A stretch of 64,000 bases of DNA from JALZCH01 sp036400075 (GTDB lineage: Bacteria; Acidobacteriota; Blastocatellia; Pyrinomonadales; Pyrinomonadaceae). The stretch spans positions 1 to 64,000 of the forward strand of contig DASWLV010000081.1 in NCBI GenBank assembly GCA_036400075.1. Reading direction: 5' to 3'. The position numbers and the translations under genes are program-made. The notes below the pieces were generated by a model. That model worked only from the letters and a program-made list of their open reading frames with translations. It ran no database searches and had not been told where the DNA came from. Shown piece after piece: positions 52,401-61,451 of the stretch (position 1 is the first letter of the stretch; every line of letters starts with the position of its first letter).

Positions 52401-53476
52401 TGCCCTCCCGAACCCGGATTGATAAGTCCGGGCGACATTGGCGCCGGGCTGTCCAGCGTGCGGATCATACTTGTGTCGTTGGCGTAAACGCTGTAAGTCG
52501 CCGCCTGCGTTTGATCTTGAGCAATATTTTTTCGCCAGAGCAGCGCGCCGGTTTCGGCGTCAACTAAAACGTAATAAGATGCTGTGTCTTCCCAAATCAA
52601 AACTCTCCACGCAGGGCGCGCCACTCCCGTTTCGGTCGGAAAATACATTTTTTCGGTGGTCGTCGCCCAATCGCCCTCACCGAACCTAATTTTGTTTTCG
52701 CTCTGAGCCGCAGCATTTGTTCCGCGTTCTAAATCATCGGCTCTCATCTCTCGCCCGACGTATTTAAACGCCGCCTGCACCGCCGCTTCCGGTGCACCGA
52801 AATCATCGCTTAAATTGCTGTCGTTGATGCCGGGCGCGAGATTGTTTATAACGCGAAACATCTCGCCGCGTTTGTTGAATCCGGCTTTGACTTCGCCGCG
52901 AAACATGGGAATGCCGTTTATTGTTTGTTCGAGATGAACGAAAGAAAGATTCCCGTCAGGATTTGTGTAATCGGCAACGGTTTTCAATCCATCAATTTGC
53001 CGGCTCGGCATGCCGATGAGATTGTCGTTTTGTTTTAGAAAACCGCGTAAAATATCGGGGCGTTTACCTGCCCCCCCGCTACTCAGAGCAGCCTCACCCT
53101 CCATTGCGTTTACGGCTATAACTTCCGGGGTGCCGAGTTCCAGGTTGCGCTCGATTTTGAGCGAAGGGAGCCGGCGTTTGAGCAAGGCTTCTGCGACATT
53201 CATTTCTCGCCGCTCTTTTGCCGCATTTAATTCGGAAACTCCGGCAGCGGTGCGGAAAGCCGATAACGATGCAACGGCTGACTCATCAGTCCGAATATCG
53301 TAATTTTTGAGCGGCTCATACTGATTTCCGTTTTTTTCAGATTGAATCGGTTGTTGAGCGGCGGAGGAAGGTGACAACTGCGCGAGCGGCAATGTTACAA
53401 GCGCCCACATCAAAGCGGAAGCTACTATAGATGCTGTAGGTTGGCGACGGTGAGCGTTGAATGAATCTTTTTTCAT
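49475..53476 (-). CDS. Secreted M36 (fungalysin-type) metallopeptidase with C-terminal FG-GAP/VCBS-like repeats
   Basis: Protein of 1333 residues. Signal peptide with a long charged N-region and hydrophobic core about 15-40. A propeptide-like region with FTP-type strand patterns (about 100-310) precedes the catalytic domain. The zinc motif is HELTH at 536-540 with the downstream Glu in MGEGWSDFY (Glu563). A Pro/Gly-rich Ig-like region (about 750-1050) follows. The last ~270 residues contain at least six FG-GAP-like units (DYDGDGKTDRAVFRDGIWYEF, GDYNGDNRDDIGVFRP, DYDADGKTDFAVFRP), the calcium-binding repeats of integrin-type propellers. It is likely an extracellular or surface-bound protease; the repeats may mediate binding. 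Confidence 0.9.
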   Translation of the reverse strand: MKKDSFNAHRRQPTASIVASALMWALVTLPLAQLSPSSAAQQPIQSEKNGNQYEPLKNYDIRTDESAVASLSAFRTAAGVSELNAAKERREMNVAEALLKRRLPSLKIERNLELGTPEVIAVNAMEGEAALSSGGAGKRPDILRGFLKQNDNLIGMPSRQIDGLKTVADYTNPDGNLSFVHLEQTINGIPMFRGEVKAGFNKRGEMFRVINNLAPGINDSNLSDDFGAPEAAVQAAFKYVGREMRADDLERGTNAAAQSENKIRFGEGDWATTTEKMYFPTETGVARPAWRVLIWEDTASYYVLVDAETGALLWRKNIAQDQTQAATYSVYANDTSMIRTLDSPAPMSPGLINPGSGGQAPILPRTSVTLIGNEAPYTFNQKGWITDGNNTTNGNNAEAGVDRSAPSGVDQTVTGENRVFNFNYSPGAPGGVGDSPLNPEYQKGAVAHLFYLTNRYHDEMYLLGFTEAAGNFQNENFTGQGRGNDHISAEAQDYSGINNANFFTPADGTRGRMQMYIWGLSTPNRDGDLDADIVIHELTHGLSNRLHGNSTGLTSSMSAGMGEGWSDFYAHAMLSEPTDPLNGVYPSGSYSVYNATSPTNYYYGGRRLPKAILAATGGLYNRPFNPMTFADIDFTQFNLNDGAYPPRTTATAADQVHAAGEIWSSALWEVRGKLIQRLGHEAGNRRVLQLVTDGMKLAPLTPTFLQERDAIVAAAQAGGAAADVVDVWAGFAARGMGFSAQVLTPGTGNNTARVIEAFDLPNVVQTPNFTFTDAAGNNNGYAEPGEPLVLTVPLSNNTGETISSINLQVAGSSASYGDIANAETIAKQINFTVPANAQCGSLLTLTFNITSNRGTRSETRTLRIGAPAFTTTEQNFDAVTAPSLPSGWEKQQIGAYTTTGWATANTGSNSQPNALFAPAPATYGLADASILARIESASSQLRFKLNYNTQTGFDGTVLEIKIGTGEWQDILAAGGSFTSGGYNQSFAPTAAHELSNRQAWTGNSNGFVNTVVNLPSAANNQTVALRWRTVTNGSISGIGTRIDDLQITGGKLQDGFTCAPSRNTRTDYDGDGKTDRAVFRDGIWYEFRSQAGFAAQHFGQTGDQPLAGDFDGDDKTDVAVMRNVGGALNFYVLNSQNNTFTATVWGTAGDIPAIGDYNGDNRDDIGVFRPTNGTWYVQPASGGEMIALQFGANGDKPVAEDYDADGKTDFAVFRPSNATWYVQQSTAGFTALQWGLNDDRLVPADYDNDNRADFAVFRAGNWYIRRSTDGQLQAINFGLSTDTPVPGDYDGDGADDAAVYRGGIWYVQGSASGFNAMEFGIASDVPIPIVFTK

Positions 53477-53898
53477 TATTATTGTTGTTTTGATTGAAAG
53501 TGATTTTCCTAATCAAAGGCAAATTGTTTCGGAAATGTTTTTTTTCAGCTGTAGTGGCAACCAAAAATTTGCCTCTATTTTGCTCAACGAGAAAATAAGT
53601 GAACAAAATTTTACAATGTTTCTCAGAAACAGTAAACCTACTAGTTTGATTCGGGGAAAATACAATTGATGCTGAGCAATAGAGCTTGAAAAGAAAGATT
53701 GGACGACATTAAACGGGGGCTGTCGAAAATGGACTCCAGACAAGACCCCGGTTAAATCGAGAGAGTCCGAGAGGCTTTTTAAAATCGGGCAAAATCATCT
53801 GGCAAAAGGCATAAAAAAAAGCTTACGCTTTCGCTTGCGAGATTGTAGAATATTCTGAAATTTCTGCAAATCTTAGATTGTTTTCGCAAAAATATCTT
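53477..53898. other. Divergent intergenic region
   Basis: Upstream region of the M36 and M1 genes, AT-rich, with a structured stretch about 53717-53760 (CGGGG/CCCCG) and no convincing ORF. Promoters of both genes are expected here but none could be assigned. Confidence 0.5.
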
Positions 53899-55926
53899 AT
53901 GAAACTAAAAATTATTGTTGGGATCTTATTTTTAAACTGTTACATTGTTTTCGGACAGGCGCAGATAGCTAAAACTCCTCTAAATACAACAATTCTTAAT
54001 GATTCGGGAGCATTACAAAAGCGTGCAATACGCAAGAATATTCCGCTCACAAACTCAATTCAAAAAGCTTATCGGAGTGGAACGAGAGATACCTCAGGTC
54101 GTCCGGGACCGAATTACTGGCAGCTAAAAACCGATTACTCGATTAACGCCAGCCTCAGTCCCGAAACGCAAGCCATCACCGGAAGCGAGACGATTGCGCT
54201 TCATAATAATAGTGGGGATAAGCTTAATCAGATTGTTTTGCGTCTTGACCATAATATTTATCGTCCGAGAGTTCCGCGTGGTTTTTCAGTTCCCGCCGAA
54301 ACTACCGAAGGAATGGTTGTCACCCGAATTAAAATTAACGGAACTGAAATTGATCTGAAGTTGAGTCCGCCGGAAATACCGCACCAAGAGCAACAGAAGA
54401 TTGAAAAATCATTTGTGGTTGGCTTAGACCAAACCGTGGCTACTGTTGTTCTCGCAGAACCGATTGCTGCTCGTAGTGTGGCGACAATAGAGATTGATTG
54501 GCATACAAAATTACCGGGAGGCGAGGGCGGTCAAGGGCATCGAATGACGCAGCGGTGGGAGAGCAAACTTTTCCAGCCTACTCAATGGTATCCGCGCGTG
54601 GCGAAATACGATGATTTGCGCGGATGGGATACAAATATTTACCTCGGTCCTTCAGAATTTTATAACAATTACGGAAGATTTGATGTCAGAATTGAAGTGC
54701 CCGCCGGGTGGCTCGTCAGCGGAACCGGAGTGCTGCAAAATGCCTCGGAAGTGCTTGCTCCTTTTGTTCGTGAGCGTCTTGCCTCTGCGCTCAAGACTGA
54801 TGAAGAGGTAATGATAGTTAAAGAAGACGAGCGCGGTGTCGGCAAAGCATTATTACCACGAAGTAAGAACGTCTGGCATTTCCTGGCAGAAGAGGTCAAC
54901 GACTTTGCCTGGGCAACATCGAATCAGTTTGTGTGGCGCTCAACCCGGGCAAATATTCCGCAAAAGGGCTACGTTCCGGTTCATATGTTTTATCTGCCGG
55001 AAAGAGCGAATCTTTTTAAAAACGCCGGAAAAAATGCTCGCCATGCACTCGAATTTTATTCTAAGCTCCTGATACCATACGCCTTTCCCCAATTGACGCT
55101 ACAAGACGGACCAAGTGCCGGAATGGAATATCCAATGGTCATCAATTCAAATCAAGGCGCCGCCGATCACGAGACTTTTCATCAATGGATTCCAATGATG
55201 ATGGGAACTAATGAAACCCGTTACGGGTGGATGGATGAAGGGTTTAATGAATATTCAAATATCCTTTCAGATGCCGATGCAAGTGGAAAACCCTATAACA
55301 TTGATCTTTTGGGGCAGAGATACGGCTCAATCAGCGGCAACGAAGATGAACCAATGATGATGTGGAATGCCAACTACGGAGGGACATTCTATGGTTTTCA
55401 AACCTACGGAAAAACAAGCATGATGTTGTCTATGCTCGGCGGAATAGTCGGCGACGACGCGATGAATGCTGCCATCAAGAAGTATGTGGAAACGTGGAAA
55501 TTCAAACATCCGTCGCCCTGGGATTTTACGTTTTTTATGAATAAAGAATTTGGTCGCGACTTAAACTGGTTTTGGTATTATTGGCTTTTCACGACAGAGT
55601 CGGTTAACGGCTCAATCAAAGACGTTGCGGCGCGAGGAGAAAAAGCACAAATCACAATACATCAAGCTGGCGAAATGCCTTCACCCGTCATACTCAAAGT
55701 CGAATTTGCTGATGGAAGCGAGAAGATTAAATCAATGCCAAATGCAAAAATGATTGACGATAAAACGGCAATTGTGAAATGGAATGAAGATGTTTGGTTT
55801 AATGGAGACCGCGATTTTCGAGCCGCGCTTGATTTTGGGAAACGCCCAATTAAAAAGATAACTTTGGATCCATTTGGAAGATTCCCGGATTCGGATACTA
55901 AAGATAATGTCTGGACAAGCAAATAG
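53899..55926 (+). CDS. M1 family aminopeptidase-like protein
   Basis: Exported protein of 675 residues. The start is set at MKLKIIVGILF; the signal peptide ends about residue 20 (VFGQ). An N-terminal beta domain (about 75-330) with ITGSETIALHNNSGD is followed by the catalytic domain. The zinc motif HETFH stands at 424-428, and exactly 18 residues later comes Glu447 in WMDEGFNEY, the HExxH-18-E pattern of gluzincins; a GAMEN-like SAGMEYP lies at 407-412. It probably trims N-terminal residues of peptides outside the cytoplasm. Codon use is more AT-rich than in the upstream genes. Confidence 0.9.
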   Translation: MKLKIIVGILFLNCYIVFGQAQIAKTPLNTTILNDSGALQKRAIRKNIPLTNSIQKAYRSGTRDTSGRPGPNYWQLKTDYSINASLSPETQAITGSETIALHNNSGDKLNQIVLRLDHNIYRPRVPRGFSVPAETTEGMVVTRIKINGTEIDLKLSPPEIPHQEQQKIEKSFVVGLDQTVATVVLAEPIAARSVATIEIDWHTKLPGGEGGQGHRMTQRWESKLFQPTQWYPRVAKYDDLRGWDTNIYLGPSEFYNNYGRFDVRIEVPAGWLVSGTGVLQNASEVLAPFVRERLASALKTDEEVMIVKEDERGVGKALLPRSKNVWHFLAEEVNDFAWATSNQFVWRSTRANIPQKGYVPVHMFYLPERANLFKNAGKNARHALEFYSKLLIPYAFPQLTLQDGPSAGMEYPMVINSNQGAADHETFHQWIPMMMGTNETRYGWMDEGFNEYSNILSDADASGKPYNIDLLGQRYGSISGNEDEPMMMWNANYGGTFYGFQTYGKTSMMLSMLGGIVGDDAMNAAIKKYVETWKFKHPSPWDFTFFMNKEFGRDLNWFWYYWLFTTESVNGSIKDVAARGEKAQITIHQAGEMPSPVILKVEFADGSEKIKSMPNAKMIDDKTAIVKWNEDVWFNGDRDFRAALDFGKRPIKKITLDPFGRFPDSDTKDNVWTSK

Positions 55927-55965
55927 TTCAAAAAACCTAGTTTTTCTAAGGTAAGTTATTGTAGA

Positions 55966-56145
55966 TGTCTCAAAAACGCCCTCTCTCCGCCCCTTTCTAT
56001 CTGTTTTTTGCGCTTTAACTTATAAAGGCGCTTTTGCCGAAGGGAGTATAAGATATGAAGATTGATGAAATTGCGCCAGACGTTTACAGATTTTCGCTTT
56101 TCGTTCCGGAAATAAAAGTCTCAAAAAGGGGCGTTTTTGAGACAA
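55966..56145. repeat. 16-bp terminal inverted repeats, TGTCTCAAAAACGCCC, 180 bp apart
   Basis: The left copy (55966-55981) and right copy (56130-56145) are exact reverse complements. The right copy is part of a self-complementary site at 56119-56144 (GTCTCAAAAA, six-base loop, TTTTTGAGAC). Similar sites appear at 58531-58734 on the other side of the beta-helix gene. No transposase is present, so this may be the ends of a MITE or a cassette. No target duplication was seen. Confidence 0.8.
56055..56118 (+). pseudogene. Broken 5' end of an MBL-fold hydrolase gene
   Basis: An ATG with an AAGGGAG ribosome site opens MKIDEIAPDVYRFSLFVPEI, the recognisable start of an MBL-fold oxygen- or metal-binding hydrolase. 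After about 20 codons the homology stops at a GTCTCAAAAA palindrome, and the frame continues only about 25 unrelated codons. The remaining gene is not found anywhere in the window. Confidence 0.6.
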
Positions 56146-56165
56146 ACTGGTCTCGAATCATCTTT

Positions 56166-58400
56166 CTATGGTTCAGCAATAAAATTTAATTCCATCAGTT
56201 CTTCATTAATTGTAATTACTTGCGGAGAGTATTTGCCGTTTTTAGAAAGGACGCTGAAATTATAAGTTCCTCCTATCTGCACGTCTGCGAATCTGTAATA
56301 ACCGAATGCATTTGTTAGCACCGTTCGTGTTACTCCCGCAACATCAGTTATGGTTACAAATGCTCTGAAAATGCCTCGTCCGTTGTACCCTATTACCCGT
56401 CCGCCGATTGTTACGTTGGCGGCTGTTGAACTGAAAATTTGCCTACAAGCAGAAAACTCAGAAGTGTTTCCTGCCGGGTCAGTAGCCGTTGAGGTTATAA
56501 AGCGATTATTGGCAACTGTGATCGGAAATGCAATGTCGAAGGAAGCATTACCGCTTGCGTCTGTTGTTATGCTTGTACTACCGATAAAAATCTGTCCTTC
56601 GCCATTACCAGAAGGATCACATGCAGCATTGTCGAAAAATTCGATGGCGAAAGCTGTATTGGCAGTGCTGTTCAGCAAGCCCTGAACCTTTATTGAATTT
56701 CCAGAAATTACGGCAGAAGTGATGACTGGAAAGTTTTGCAGAGTGTTTGCGCCTGCGTCCGAATCATTGGCATCGTTTGGGGTAATTCCGCCTGTGCCTA
56801 GGTCAATTGCTAAGCCACCGTTCGAAAAAAATGAGTTGCGGCGAATAGCATTTTCAGTATTTACGCTAAAAGTACCAACAATGCGAACTCCAATGCCATT
56901 GTTGTAAGCAATAATGTTGCCTGCGCCTTCTATTGCGCCGCCGATAAGGTTGTTTGAGCCGGTAATAGAAACCGCTTGCGCTCCCTTGTTTGGTAAAGCA
57001 TTCGTTCCGCTAATATCTGTGCCGATATAGTTTCCCTGAATAATATTGCCCGTTAATCGTTCCGTTGTGCCGCCGCCTATGTCAATAGCAGTATTGTTGC
57101 CAGAGACTACGTTTCTAGCAGCAGCAGTTGTTCCACCTATTAGATTGTTTGATGAACGAATGTCAATTGCGACTCCGTTATTACCATTACCAAGCGCAAC
57201 GGTTCCAGTAACGTCTGTACCGATTAGATTGCCTTGAACAGTGCTCCCAAGATTGTTGTTCAATATAATGCCGCCTGTAAAATTTCCTGAAATAATATTG
57301 CCAGCGCCCGGCTCTGTCCCGCCAATTATTGCTTGGCTATAAACATCAATACCAATAAAGGCGTTTGGCACAGCGCTTTTACCTGTGATGTCTACCCCGA
57401 TATAATTGCCTTGAATACGGGGAGGAGAGAGTGGATTAAAGAAAGTAGAAATTCTTATCCCCTGAAAATTGTTACCGGAAATAATATTTCTTGCTGCTAC
57501 AGTTGTACCACCAATCAAGATAGTTTTCCCGGTAGCATAAACGCCGAAGGTAGCGTTTGGGATTCTCAATTTTCCAGTGATGTCGGTGCCAATTAGATTT
57601 CCCTGAACAATTGTGTCTTGCCCCCCAACATAAACCCCGGCTTGACCATTGCCGGAAATTAAATTTCCCATTCCCGGTTCGGTTCCGCCAACAATATTCC
57701 CGGAATTTGTTAAAGAGAGAATACTGATTCCGTTTCCGCTTCCATCAGAGAGTTTGGCTGTTCCCGCCGCATTTGTACCTATGAAGTTTCCTTGAATTTG
57801 ATTATTAGAGGCAGATTGACTGATAGAGAGGTTGTCAGAACTACTTCCTGAGATAACATTTCGTTCAGATGCCGTTCTGCCCCCGATTAGATTGTTTGAA
57901 GAAGCAACACTAATTCCACCACTATTTCGCCGAAGAGTTATTCCATCTGGATCGACGCCAATATAACAGCCTTGAATAGTGTTCCCATCGTTAGTATCTA
58001 TTACCAAAGCAATACCATCTCGAAAATTGTTGATTGCAATGCTTCGTAAAATACTATTCCCCGCCGAAATTCTTAAACCAGGCGAAAATCTTGTAATGGA
58101 AGTACCATCAATGATAATTAGCGGTGTTCCAGAAAAGCCAGGCTGCGTTGAGCCATCTATAATTATCGGATCAGTGATTATCGGCAACTCACTTGTCGGG
58201 CGAATCATTTGAATGCCAGAGCCAATATTAAAAACGATTGTATCCGTCCCTAAATTAGTATTTGCATCAAGAATTGCTCGTCGTAAACTTCCCGCGCCGG
58301 AATCATTCGTATTTGTAACTGTAGAAGTTGCGGCTTTTATTGAAAAAGGTAAAATTATTAGACAGAATAGTTGTAAAACAATAAATGAGGCTTTTTTCAT
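56166..58400 (-). CDS. Secreted beta-helix repeat protein with C-terminal carboxypeptidase-regulatory-like domain
   Basis: Protein of 744 residues with signal peptide about 1-23 (ending IKAAT). An opening TVTNTNDSGAGSLRRAILDAN block matches the CSLREA/right-handed parallel beta-helix family start. Regular repeats of about 30-40 residues with NLIGG..ARNVISGN and IQGNFIGTD fill residues ~60-560. An Ig-like region with AIEFFDNAACDPSGNGEGQ follows. The last ~80 residues are a carboxypeptidase-regulatory-like domain (IGGRVIGYNGRGIFRAFVTI). The same C-terminal module occurs in the broken gene at 59807-60949. Probably a surface adhesin or polysaccharide-binding protein. Confidence 0.85.
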   Translation of the reverse strand: MKKASFIVLQLFCLIILPFSIKAATSTVTNTNDSGAGSLRRAILDANTNLGTDTIVFNIGSGIQMIRPTSELPIITDPIIIDGSTQPGFSGTPLIIIDGTSITRFSPGLRISAGNSILRSIAINNFRDGIALVIDTNDGNTIQGCYIGVDPDGITLRRNSGGISVASSNNLIGGRTASERNVISGSSSDNLSISQSASNNQIQGNFIGTNAAGTAKLSDGSGNGISILSLTNSGNIVGGTEPGMGNLISGNGQAGVYVGGQDTIVQGNLIGTDITGKLRIPNATFGVYATGKTILIGGTTVAARNIISGNNFQGIRISTFFNPLSPPRIQGNYIGVDITGKSAVPNAFIGIDVYSQAIIGGTEPGAGNIISGNFTGGIILNNNLGSTVQGNLIGTDVTGTVALGNGNNGVAIDIRSSNNLIGGTTAAARNVVSGNNTAIDIGGGTTERLTGNIIQGNYIGTDISGTNALPNKGAQAVSITGSNNLIGGAIEGAGNIIAYNNGIGVRIVGTFSVNTENAIRRNSFFSNGGLAIDLGTGGITPNDANDSDAGANTLQNFPVITSAVISGNSIKVQGLLNSTANTAFAIEFFDNAACDPSGNGEGQIFIGSTSITTDASGNASFDIAFPITVANNRFITSTATDPAGNTSEFSACRQIFSSTAANVTIGGRVIGYNGRGIFRAFVTITDVAGVTRTVLTNAFGYYRFADVQIGGTYNFSVLSKNGKYSPQVITINEELMELNFIAEP

Positions 58401-58530
58401 GAATTTCTCCCACTTCTAAATTAAGTAACGACCTTGTGAATGTGTTTTTGTAGGAAATCAAATAATAAGCAATAAAATGCGTTCTATAAATCAAAACCGC
58501 TCAGTAACTGCGTATCAAAAATACTGGTTT

Positions 58531-58734
58531 ATGAAACAATGGATTGTTTCATAAACGCCCCTTTTTGAGACAGCTAAAACCTTTGTAAAACTGTTTCAAA
58601 AGTACACGTTTTTGAGATATGCTAATTGTTGAATTATTTGTTTTTAAGTACGAAACCGCGATCCCCTGTTTTCGCAGTTTGTCTCATAAGCCGTCTCATA
58701 ACTAAAATCCCAAAAACGTATGGCTTTTGAGACA
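58531..58734. repeat. Cluster of GTCTCAAAA-type inverted repeats and a palindrome
   Basis: The palindrome ATGAAACAAT/ATTGTTTCAT (58531-58552) is followed by GCCCCTTTTTGAGACA (58557-58572), an imperfect GTTTCAAAAG..TTTTTGAGAT (58593-58617), and GTCTCATAAGCC/GGCTTTTGAGAC (58681-58692 and 58722-58733). The outermost site TTTTGAGACA mirrors TGTCTCAAAA at 55966, 2.77 kb away on the other side of the beta-helix gene. Confidence 0.7.
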
Positions 58735-58907
58735 CTTTTTGAAAGAGGTTTTTGGAACAACTAACAAGTCTGAAATTCATCTTGAAAATTTGTCTTAAAT
58801 GACAGCCTTAAAGGCAAAAGCAGTTTAATGCCCGGAGGCTACTACATTTCCTACTACATCGTGTTTTTAGTTTGTTGTTGAAAAATTACTGAAATGCCGA
58901 TAAATAT

Positions 58908-58982
<75 letters not shown>

Positions 58983-59806
58983 GCTTTGATTTTATTTAGG
59001 TTATCGAGTTGTAAAAATTGCTGATAGATTAGAACCGCACCGTTTGATAAAAACTCATTACAATTTCCAATACACTATTTTGATAAAAAACAGTGATTAT
59101 TCAGCAAAATTAAACTCATTTGTATCAAGGAACAGTAACGAAAAACCAGTTGTCTCGTTTAAACCGTTAATTATGCCGAGAGAGCGGTAAATTTGCAAGC
59201 GTCACTACATTCTCATTACAAACCCTTAGTGAATTAAATGCTAAAGCGTTTTTGCGGGATTTTAGTTGAATTTAAGTTACATCTTCGGGAGAATATCAAA
59301 AACATTATTGAATTATCAATTTATATTTTACTTATAATGAAATACTAAGTGCCTTCCAATCAGGAACGTTCTAAATTAAATCAGCCAACTGTCCCACACA
59401 AATTGTTTCCTTTAGGTAACAATCTTATCGTCTAGCGAAACCACGAATTCAATCTCGATATTAGAGATGATTTGGATGATTAATCTTTTTCAAAAGTTAG
59501 TTAGAATGTTGCGAAATGATGCGCAGGCGTGATTGAAATCCGGTCGCCGGATAGTAGATGTTGTCTTTTTAACTAAGTGGCATATTGTTTGCTATCGTCA
59601 AAAACATTAATGATTTAGGAGAACTTAAGGAACGCCGAAAAGTTGAGAATGTCTCGTCAAACAATGAATTTAATTGATTAGTTTTTTACGTTACTTTTAT
59701 TTTCATTTGGAATCGTACTCTGATTATAGTTTTTCTGAATTCAAGCATTTTAATGAATTTCAACCCGGCTTAAGAAAACATTACGAATCGGTATTGTGAA
59801 AATAAA
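58983..59806. other. 824-nt intergenic region with no recognised feature
   Basis: AT-rich. No ORF above 60 codons that I trust, no tRNA, no clear palindrome above 12 bp. It separates tRNA-Cys from the broken signal-peptide gene and may contain the promoter of the latter. Confidence 0.5.
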
Positions 59807-60949
59807 ATGAAAAAACTGTTCCTTTCGCTCACTGAAGTACATGCTCAATTATTTATCGGCAAATTAACACTAGCTTTAATCTTAGTTCTGTCGGTTGTAG
59901 GTCATACTAACGCATGAGGGACTAATTCAATCCCATTAGACGTTAGCAATCTCAGTTTTACTCCGACAACCATTGATACAACCAATAGCTCACAAATTGT
60001 GACCGTGACGATTCGCGCTACAAACACTGTTACAGATGTTAAGCGCATTTTCGTTAGATTCCGAAGCCAGACAGGAAACCAATTTGTTTATACTTCGATG
60101 GACAGCCAGAACCGTATTTCCGGCGATGGCAGAGACGGATATTATCAAGCGGGAGCAACGTTTCCTCAGTACAGCAAGGCTGGAAAGTGGTATGTTTTTG
60201 AAATTACTGCATTTGATAACTTAAACAACTACAGTAATTTTTCTTACAACAATATTCTGGCGCGTAATTTCCCCACTGAATTACAGGTTATAAATAATAA
60301 TGAAGATACAACTCCTCCTGAGATAGCAGATTTCAGTTTCACACCATCTGCTATTCATACAGCTAACGGTTCACAGGATGTCACCGTCACTGTTCGAGTT
60401 ACAGACGCAAAAGCGGGCGTTAGGGCGAGTAGTGTTAGTGTAGGGTTTGCCATCCCTAATCAAGATTTTGTGTATGGTGTTTCGATGAACCGTATTTCAG
60501 GTGATGACAAAGACAGAATTTATAGAGGGGTTCTAACATTAGGTCCAAATACGCCTTCAGGAGTTTATGATGTTCACGTATTTGTGTCCGATGCGCTTTT
60601 CAATTACAGGTCTCTGACGGCATCTGAGCTTGCTCAACGCGGTTATCCCTCTCAGTTGCCAGTCAATATGTCAGCCTCGATTGCGTCTGTTTCAATCAGC
60701 GGACAAGTATTAACAATAAAAGGTCGAGGCGTATCAAAAGCTGTAGTTAGCTTGACCGAATTAAACGGTAATGTGAGATTTGCCTCTACTAATCCGTCCG
60801 GTTATTACCATTTCAATAATGTCAAAGTCAGTGAGACTTATAATTTGGAAGTAAAACACAAACAGTACAGCTTCGCTCCGCAAGTTTTGTTTGTTGATGG
60901 ACAATTGTCTAATTTGAACTTTACAGAAAATAACAAATCGGAAAATTAA
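59807..60949 (+). pseudogene. Exported Ig-like protein interrupted by an in-frame TGA after the signal peptide
   Basis: The ATG at 59807 opens a 36-codon signal peptide (ending VVGHTNA), directly followed in frame by TGA (59915-59917). The frame then continues open for 343 codons to 60949, beginning GTNSIPLDVSNLSF. The downstream part has two Ig-like repeats (FTPTTIDTTNSSQIVTVTIRAT and FTPSAIHTANGSQDVTVTVRVTD) and a C-terminal domain matching that of 56166-58400. A GTG at 59999 could start a cytoplasmic fragment but would lack the export signal. So it is either a pseudogene through one base change, a sequencing or assembly error, or a case of stop read-through. Confidence 0.7.
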
Positions 60950-61043
60950 ATTAACATTGACTTTGTAAGATAATTTTTCGCGTATTTTTTATTACTAACC
61001 TCCGGCTATATCACTCGACTTTGACCCGGCTTTGAAAAAGCGT

Positions 61044-61111
61044 AAGGCTAATGCTAAAGGGGAAAGTTTTAAAATTATAATTTTAAAACTTTCCCCTTTA
61101 GCATTAGCCTT
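61044..61111. repeat. Perfect 68-bp palindrome
   Basis: The two 34-nt arms meet without a loop between 61077 and 61078; every base pairs. It ends 9 nt from the 3' end of the tRNA-Gly gene. No gene lies in it. Confidence 0.95.
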
Positions 61112-61120
61112 TAAAATCTT

Positions 61121-61196
61121 TGGAGCGGGAAACGAGGCTCGAACTCGCGACCTCAACCTTGGCAAGGTTGCGCTCTACCAACTGAGCTATTCCCGC
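61121..61196 (-). tRNA. tRNA-Gly (GCC)
   Basis: 76 nt including CCA, on the minus strand. Acceptor GCGGGAA/TTCCCGC, anticodon loop TTGCCAA (GCC), T loop AGTTCGAGCCT. Standard cloverleaf. Confidence 0.95.
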
Positions 61197-61451
61197 CCGT
61201 CGCAAAATGTAATTCTACAAAACGAAACAAAATTGTCAAGCGTGCCTTAATTAGTCGTTTTTTGATTTAATTTTCGCGCAATTCACCTGACAAAAAAATT
61301 ACAAAGCATATTACATATTTTAGCGTCGTAAAATCGTATAATTTCATCATAGAAGGGCTTGTGAACAAGCCTTGTTTTCTTGCAGAGCCTTCAATGAAGC
61401 AAGTTAAAGTTAAAAAGCGTTTGTTTTGTTGATTTATAAAGGATTATTACA

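Noticed and set aside
59915..59917. TGA read as selenocysteine
   Set aside because: No SECIS-like hairpin was seen after the codon, and the position at the signal cleavage site does not fit a selenoprotein.
61032..61250. 72-codon ORF across palindrome and tRNA-Gly
   Set aside because: It is formed from the palindrome and the antisense of the tRNA.
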